Part shown: piece by piece, positions 57,321-64,000 of the stretch | Layout: each line of letters opens with the position of its first letter | How positions within the stretch are numbered: position 1 is the first letter of the stretch | Assembly: GCA_036768485.1 (NCBI GenBank) | Contig: JAVLUZ010000771.1 | Span: forward strand, 1-64,000 | DNA: 64,000 bases | Origin: Mermis nigrescens | Lineage: Eukaryota; Nematoda; Enoplea; Mermithida; Mermithidae | Direction of reading: 5' to 3' | The notes under the pieces: generated by a model | Database searches by the model: none | Told to the model about the DNA's origin: nothing | What the model saw: the letters and a program-made list of their open reading frames with translations, nothing else | Program-made: the position numbers and the translations under genes

Positions 57321-57583
57321 CATACGTGGGCAGCAAGAAAATTCTGGGGGGGGTGCAAGATTTTTTTGAAGGTCAAAAAATGGCCTTAAAAATGGTGGTA
57401 TGGCGATAAAAACACCATTTTTCGACGTTTCTCATCAAGCACTATCCATTGGCATCAAAAAATTGCGAAAAAAACGGAAAAAAATTTTCAAAAATTGAAT
57501 TCTGGGGGGGGTATTTTGATTTCTGGGAGGGGGTATTTTGGTTTCTGGGGGTGCATACCCCCAAACCCCCACGCCCAGGTGTG
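57321..57583. mobile_element. hAT-type MITE, CAYACSTGGGC family, reference copy
   Basis: Starts catacgtgggcagcaag, ends cacgcccaggtgtg. The exact TSD gttgggag is at 57313-57320 and 57584-57591. The 263 bp body has g/c runs at the ends, a tcaaaaaatggcc stretch and the inverse of gatgccaatggatagtgc. Confidence 0.95.
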
Positions 57584-57647
57584 GTTGGGAGGGACTAATG
57601 GTACTGTTGAGGTGGTGGGACTCACACATGGGCGTGGGGGTTGTACC

Positions 57648-57915
57648 CACACCTGGGCGTGGGGGGGGTTTGGGGGTATGCACCCCCCCCAGAAACCAAA
57701 ATACCCCCCCCCAGAAATCAAAATACCCCCCCCCAGAATTCAATTTTTGAAAATTTTTTTCGCTTTTTTCGCAATTTTTTGATGCCAATGGATAGTGATT
57801 GATGAGAAACGTCGAAAAATGGTGTTTTTATCACCATACCATCATTTTTAAGGCCATTTTTTGACCTTTCAAAAAATCTTGCACCCCCCCAGAAATTTCT
57901 TGCTGCCCACGTATG
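57648..57915. mobile_element. hAT-type MITE, CAYACSTGGGC family, inverse neighbour
   Basis: Starts cacacctgggcgtggg, ends gctgcccacgtatg. The exact TSD gttgtacc is at 57640-57647 and 57916-57923. It lies 65 bp from, and inverted relative to, the previous copy, so the two could form a long hairpin in RNA. Confidence 0.95.
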
Positions 57916-58088
57916 GTTGTACCCCCCTCACAACAAGAGGTTGAAACCCCCAGATTACTTAGACCCCGCAGATTTCTATTTTTAGTAACATTTTTAGCGA
58001 TTTTACCGCGGAATGCGAGTGCACAGTGAATTTCGCTTATGTACTCGCACTGCGCGCACCGCATCAAATGCATCAAGGCTTTAAACAA

Positions 58089-58147
58089 ACAAGTGCGGAG
58101 CAAAAGTACACGAGAAAAATCCTTATGTACTTTTGCTCCGCACTTGT
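58089..58147. other. Perfect 22 bp hairpin
   Basis: acaagtgcggagcaaaagta plus two more bases at 58089-58110 pairs without mismatch with 58126-58147, leaving a 15-base loop. The cagtgcggagc motif recurs at 58172. Function unknown. Confidence 0.8.
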
Positions 58148-58297
58148 TCCTCATTTTTTGCGTTGTAATCAAAGCAGTGCGGAGCGCGGACCTAAAGTAC
58201 ATATTTTAAAAAAATAACAAAAAATTCGTGCACTGCAAGAACAGTATTGATTTTATCTGATAATAATCGTGAGATAGAAAACAACAAGCATTGATCT

Positions 58298-59063
58298 ACT
58301 AGCAAAGAAAAATGCTCCGATGGAACAAAAAAGATGAATATACTTGGAATTGTGGATTATTAAGGATGTAAAAGGAAGGGAATAGGAAAAATCTACTTAA
58401 AGTCGCAAAATCTGCTAAAAATCACACTTTCTCTAAGCAACGCAAAATATCGAAGTATATTCTCCGGCCAAAAGATTAAAATAAATATTTAACAAAAAAT
58501 GATTGAAAAAGCAGCACATTAGCTACGCAGTAGCTATGGGAAATGATGTTGAGTAAAGTGACAGTCTTTCTAAGCCAATTGAATGAATGTTTTAGAACAG
58601 TAAGAAACGCGTAAGTTGACTTGATGACTTCAAACAGACTAAATGTAAGTACACTAGCACTCCCTTAACGATTGTGTGCACTAATCAATCGGCCCCTGCT
58701 TTGCTTGCTTTAATGCTCAAAACAAAATAAAACAACTTTAAATACAATACCACTTAGTTTTCTATCAATCAGGATACGAAGCTGGTCAGCGTTGCTACTT
58801 GCCAGCAATTTTACAAAATAAACATTACAGATTCCGTTTATACACTCTTATCTGAAACTTTGAACATTATTTAAAAAAGACACTTTTTTAGAGGCCGCAG
58901 AATATACTTCGATTTTTAGCGTTGCTTAGAGAAAGTGTGATTTTCAGCAGATTTTGCGACTTTAAGTAGATTTTTCCCAGTCCCCTCCTTTTACATCCTT
59001 AATAATCCACAATTCCAAGTATATTCATCTTTTTTGTTCCATCGGAGCATTTTTCTTTGCTAG
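58298..59063. repeat. Terminal module, copy 3
   Basis: Starts ctagcaaagaaaaatgc, ends ctttgctag, with TA on both sides. The inner flank accctacttttaattagcat matches that of copy 1. Confidence 0.92.
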
Positions 59064-59291
59064 TACCCTACTTTTAATTAGCATGATTTCAGTGCATCAG
59101 TCAGCAAACACATACAGTTACATACCACAATAATGACAGCAGTCCAAGAACGCGGAAAACAATATTGTTCTTAACATAAATTAATTGCCTGTAAATATAA
59201 AAATATTGTTTTAAAAAAGACTCCCTAGATTTTATAACCGTCTACCTTTTGAAATCAATCAGACTGCATAGAATTTAAAACTGAGTTAGAT

Positions 59292-59585
59292 ATGCTCTTG
59301 ACTGTCGAAAGTAAAAGTTTACTATTTTTATTAGCTATAGTAAATATATGTTACATTCTAAACAGTCCTGTAAGTTATAGAGGTCGTTCCACATTTAAAT
59401 TAACTTGGAAACGACATATAACGTACCTACGGGACTTACTTAAGTACCTGGCTACACTTAGCGCAGGTCAGGTTGCTAGGGCGAAACGCCGGACTCAACC
59501 CCCACAACCCTCAATAACTACGGTCTCAAACTCCTCGGACCAAAATTCGTCCGTACCTACGGAGCTATTGGCAGCTATGCCCTAA
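59292..59585 (+). other. 97-codon open frame of unknown status
   Basis: It reads MLLTVESKSLLFLLAIVNICYILNSPVSYRGRST..., with a hydrophobic first third like a signal peptide and a Ser/Pro/Gln-rich tail. It lies in the part of the 58.3 kb element that the first copy lacks. I recognise no family and see no splice partner; it may be chance or the edge of another insertion. Confidence 0.2.
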
Positions 59586-61112
59586 AAACCTAAGGCAGTA
59601 GTAATTAAGTAGCCCCGGAATTTTGCCCTAGGTCAGTTGACCTATTTTGGACCAAAATAATAATTAACGCAAAAAGCTTTGTTAACTTGTTTTCGCCAGA
59701 GAATACCTATGGCGAAAAACTATTTCTTTTCTGGTTCCTACGAGCACAATGAACAATGAAAACAACAAAAAAGAGCTCTCAACCAGCCAGTCATCTTACA
59801 TAAAAATTATGAAATAATGTTTATGATTTTTAAATTGAAATTTGGGTGTTTGAATTTGCGATAAAGAAAATAATCAAAAAACAGTCACTTGGATTATTTA
59901 AGCCGAGTAATAAAATAAGGGCCGTCCACCAATTCCGAACTAAACGCGATTGATCACTATGAAAAAGTTTTGAAAAATGAGCTTGCTAAGCGAGAGTTGT
60001 AAACCAAGAGAAACTTGAAGTTTAAACCTACCATTAAATGATGAAGAAGAATTGTGAAAGATTTTAAACTTTATGAAAATTGAAAAGGTGGGATGTTGGC
60101 AAATTTAAAAACAAAGTTTTTCGGCAAAAATTCCAAAATTTCACGCGAATATCAAGTGTAAGGAACACTAACGCTCAGATTTGGTAGTAAAATAAATTTG
60201 TAGTATAAACTACATATTAACAACAAAATGAATTGTGCAAACTTTACAAAACTACTAAGTGTAGAGAATACTAACAGTCAGATTCCCAATTCTGATTTTA
60301 CGTAGAAAAAAACTAGAATTTTACTTTATTTTTTCCTATTCGACCTCGCCCGACTTCTGAACAGAGAAAGTGGCGAACAAAAAATGTACAAACACGTATT
60401 TTCCGCTGTCCACCACATTGTAAACTTTAAAAATCTGAACCTAACGCCCATTGAATGTAAATAAATTCGGTTCGGGCCAGTTGGTTGCCCTTTGATTGTA
60501 GTAGGTTTGTATGTGCCAAACTTATGTTCCGCAAAATATTTGATATGATTTATCAATCAAAATACGAAAAAACCTGTTTTTTTCGCCCACTTTACACCTC
60601 AGATCTCGAACTTTGCACCCCATAAACAACTCAATATAACGTTTTTTTGAATGCGGCCCGCTTCGACGTGTAGCCATTAGAAGTTACTTTATTTCTATTT
60701 TATTTTATTAACCCCAACTTTTGGCAGAGAAATCTTGGACAAAATCTGTTTTTCTACTTATCCACTAGAGAGTAAAATTTAAAACCCTGGTACTAACTGC
60801 GTATTGATTGTAGAAAAGTTTGCTGGTAAGCACAAGATAGCCCTGGATCCGAAGTACATTTCTGTCAGAAAAAATTTCCCGAAACTATAACTGGAGTTGT
60901 TGGCAGACATAAACATGTCGAATACTCGGCCAAAATATGTCTTTTCGCCCCCAGATTTTCGCACTGTATACACTCCCATTCGAGAACTGAGGCGAATTTC
61001 AAAAAACAAAAAAGTGTTATCTGCAGAACCTAAATAGATATATGAGTCAAATGAAGTACATGGTTTTGCCAAAAGAATTAAAAAAATGAAAAAGTCAGCA
61101 TTCAGAAGATTC

Positions 61113-61190
61113 GAACCCATCATTCTTTGTTTAATACCGCATCCGAGAACGGAGTTGTCAACCACTGCGCCAACTCGACATATCAGCAGA
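61113..61190 (-). ncRNA. tRNA-like sequence, third copy
   Basis: The minus strand has ggcgcagtggttgac and gggttcgaatc, the best-preserved A and B boxes of the three copies, with the same overlong anticodon arm. Confidence 0.4.
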
Positions 61191-62639
61191 TTTCAGCTTG
61201 ATTATCCTATTTTGAAAGATATTCATCATTCTACTGAAGTTTAAGAATAGTGCATTTATGATGATAAAAATAATTATTTATTAAAGACTAGTCAAAAACC
61301 TCTGAAATACGAAAAATCTGATCAAAAATATGCAATACGGAGTTATCTATCGGCATTAGAAAATAGATGAAGGTATAATTCAAAGTTCACCTCTTTATAC
61401 CTCAACAAACACTGGCTGTAGAAAAGTTTAAAGGTCAGATTCGTTATTCTGACCTTACGGAGAACATTTTAAGAAAAAATCATCATCCACGACGCTCTGG
61501 GCGCAAAAATGCTTCTCGGTGTAAACTTTACACTTGTGCTGATACCGCAATATTGGGTGCATAAAACAAAATAAACTGGGATCTGTAACGCTAAGGTCAG
61601 GGCACCTTTTAAGCATAATTAGCGTGTTCCGCCTACTTAGCGGAGTAGTTGAAGAGATATCGTTTTTCGTCTCGATCCCTTTACACTAAAATGATCAAAG
61701 ATCAAGAAATATTGCGTTATAAGAAAGAAAAAAGAATCGATTTGAGATTTCGCAACCCTCTACATTATAGAACCGATTGGACTGCACAGAAACCAAAATT
61801 GAGTTAGATAAGCTGAAGGACACGCAAAGAGTAAAAAACACGTATACTTTACACTTTTGTACAACAACCATTGAGTGTAAAGTAATTTTAAGGTCATATT
61901 CGTAATCTACAGCTGGGGGCAACATTTTTAAAAAAACATTGGCCCTCCGCAAATTATTTGATTTTTTGCTTTACACTTTACACGCTCATTGCTAACTCAG
62001 TATTAATTGTAAACAAAAGAAAAAAACACGGGCATCGAATTTTTTAATTATCCATTGATTAAAAAAACCGCACCTCCCAGGTGTGTGCCGTTGTTGCTGT
62101 GAGGGGGGACACAAATTTCGCACTCGCTGTGATAAACATATAAGAAAAAGGATGGCCAAGTATATTATAGGTAGCGCTATCGCGCTAAATATGATAATAA
62201 GTTTAACATATGTATTCATTAACTGCAGTCTTTTCCATTCCAAATGGTGTATTTCCGATTTACGGCTTATTAATGTACATGATTATAATAAAGCTGCATA
62301 TCTTTGTCGACTTCTGTGCACAGTAGTGTGATTGCTGGTTCATTTTAAACCACTTTTGCAGGAAATTTACATCAATTAAACGATTGCTCTCCATGTGCAA
62401 GATTTTGTGAAACATAATATAAACACGGCTAAGAAGGATTTAATTTTAATGCAACCCATCTAAGACAAAATTACATCTCTTCAATGATCTAAGGACACTT
62501 GAACATAATTTTTAAATCACTTTAGATTACTTTTGAGGGTAAACAAACTCACTTAATTGATGTCTCAGATATGAATTCTTGAAAATTTCTTGACTTCGGT
62601 TACAAAGTCTCTGCAAGTCTATCCAATTAAGGTTAACAC

Positions 62640-63430
62640 GTAATGTAAACTTTACACAAACACATAGCGTAAAGAATATTTTAGTCGGATTCGTAATTCT
62701 GATATTGCTCCGATATTACTTTCAACATTTATGGAAAAATGAGTCTCCATAATGTTTTAAAGACACATAAACATTAGGTTTAAATCACTTTGCAATACTG
62801 CTGAGTGTAAGCAAGCGCGCCCAACTGACGTATATATTTCATTCCCTGTAAATTTTTAGATCTCAGGAAAAAATTTCGGTTTTTGCAATGCTCTAGAACA
62901 AAGGCTAACATGCAGTGTAAAAAATTACTCGGATATTATGATCAACATTCATGAAAAAATTATGTCTCAACAATGGTCTGATGACAAATAAACAATGAGT
63001 GTAAACTACTTTACATCACTGTTGGATGTAAACAAACGCGCCTACGTGACGTCTCACATTTGATCCTTTGAAAATTTTTAAACTCCAGGAAAAAATTAGG
63101 TTTCTGGAATGCTCAAAAACGAAGATAAATACATATGTAGTGTAAACTTCATGTAAACACCTAGTGTAAAGAAGATTTTAGTCAGATTCGTAATTTTGAT
63201 ATTGTTCCGATATTACGATTAATATTTATGAAAAACATTAAGTCTCCATAATGTTCTAATAGGCAAACTAACAATTGGTGTAAACCACTTTACAACACTG
63301 TAGAGTGTAAACATATGCGCCAGACTAGCATATCAAATTTGGTTTCTGGTCCATTTCTAGACTTGATAATCGTGTCCCTGACTCATAACCGGAGAAGCAG
63401 GCAGAAAAAACAAGACAGAAACGCATTTTA
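62640..63430. repeat. Diverged 270 bp gtgtaaactttacac units
   Basis: Units start near 62641, 62910 and 63135 with the order gtaaactttacac, gtcggattcgtaattct, agtctccataatg and gtaaaccactttac, as at 31481-32020. Confidence 0.75.
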
Positions 63431-64000
63431 AACACCAAATTTTTGACTTTACACTCGCTTAATATTAATGTATAGACAATTTGCTTTGACATGCACCCGA
63501 TATAAAGCACTTTATTTTTATTCTATTAAACTTATCCCGACTTCTGGACGGAGAAAGTGGTGAACAAAAATCGCAACAAAAACGTATTTTCCATCATTTA
63601 GAACACTGTAAACTTTAAAATTCCGTACCGAACTCCCCATTGAGTTTAAAGAAATTCGTTTTGGTACAATTTGTAGCTTTTAAATCGTAGTACATTCCTG
63701 TGTGCAAAAGTTCTCTTGCAAAAATTATTTGGTATGATTTATTAATCAAAATTCGGAAAAAAACGTGTTTTTTCGCCAATTTTTTACCTCTGATTTCGAA
63801 CTTTACACCCCCATAAATAACTCAATATTGCGTTTTTTTAAATGCGGTTTGCTGCGATGTGTAGCCCCTGAGAGGCACTTTATTACTGCTTATTCAATTC
63901 ACCCTGACTCATAAGCGGGAAAATTTGGCAGAGAAATCTTACTTAAGATCCGTTTTTTACACCATCCACTAGAGTGTAAACTTTAAACCCCAGGATCTAA

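Larger units (their letters stand above)
58298..64000. mobile_element. Second copy of the palindromic element, left part, cut by window edge
   Basis: It begins with the terminal module (58298-59063, TA before and after). Landmarks follow in the same order as in the 10.6 kb element: acaacaatattgttcttaac (59160), cgacctcgcccgacttctga (60341), the tRNA-like sequence (about 61113-61190, minus), gcgctatcgcgcta (62172) and gtgtaaactttacac units (62.6-63.4 kb). A stretch of about 1 kb at 59.2-60.1 kb is absent from the first copy. No transposase is seen. Confidence 0.7.

Noticed and set aside
57435..57788. Four overlapping open frames rich in Pro, Gly and Trp
   Set aside because: They cross the inverted MITE pair and reflect its g/c runs and symmetry.

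Overview
The window is AT-rich invertebrate nuclear DNA, most likely from an insect. Genes are sparse and spliced, and transposon debris fills the introns and intergenic space. The taxon is an inference: I see GT-AG introns, a Polinton, many hAT and Tc1/mariner-like elements with clear target-site duplications (TSDs), and no bacterial gene organisation.

Layout. 1-5.0 kb holds the remains of a Polinton/Maverick: a B-family DNA polymerase broken and duplicated head-to-head into a near-perfect palindrome, a minisatellite, an integrase with one in-frame stop, and a small PX-like ORF. 5.5-9.2 kb holds small hAT and mariner derivatives around a two-exon 3' end of an unrecognised host gene (6377-6814). 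9.2-14.7 kb is mostly non-coding, with MITEs and a roughly 380 bp (ATT)n tract. From 14.76 to 41.94 kb, plus-strand exons make up what I read as a PEAK/PRAG (NKF3)-type pseudokinase gene. Its introns hold two giant inverted-repeat elements: 15368-25553, a hAT that carries an internal 8.6 kb palindrome, and 30284-40875, a 10.6 kb TA-flanked palindrome. 42-47 kb holds MITEs and a miniature LTR element (TRIM) set in an AAT microsatellite. 47.2-53.1 kb holds a complete minus-strand MFS transporter gene in four exons, all in phase 0, giving 409 aa. 53-58.3 kb is MITE-rich, with a 1.75 kb hAT derivative. 58.3-64 kb is a second, incomplete copy of the 10.6 kb palindromic element, running off the right edge.

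The most useful results are these. One hAT-type MITE family is present in at least 12 copies; most carry perfect or 1-mismatch 8 bp TSDs, including a tandem fusion and a nested insertion. There are two independent multi-kilobase palindromic elements. An apparently undescribed TRIM is present with its LTRs, primer-binding site and polypurine tract visible. Two groups of coding exons were recovered from splice phase alone. All identities were judged by eye; no database search was possible.
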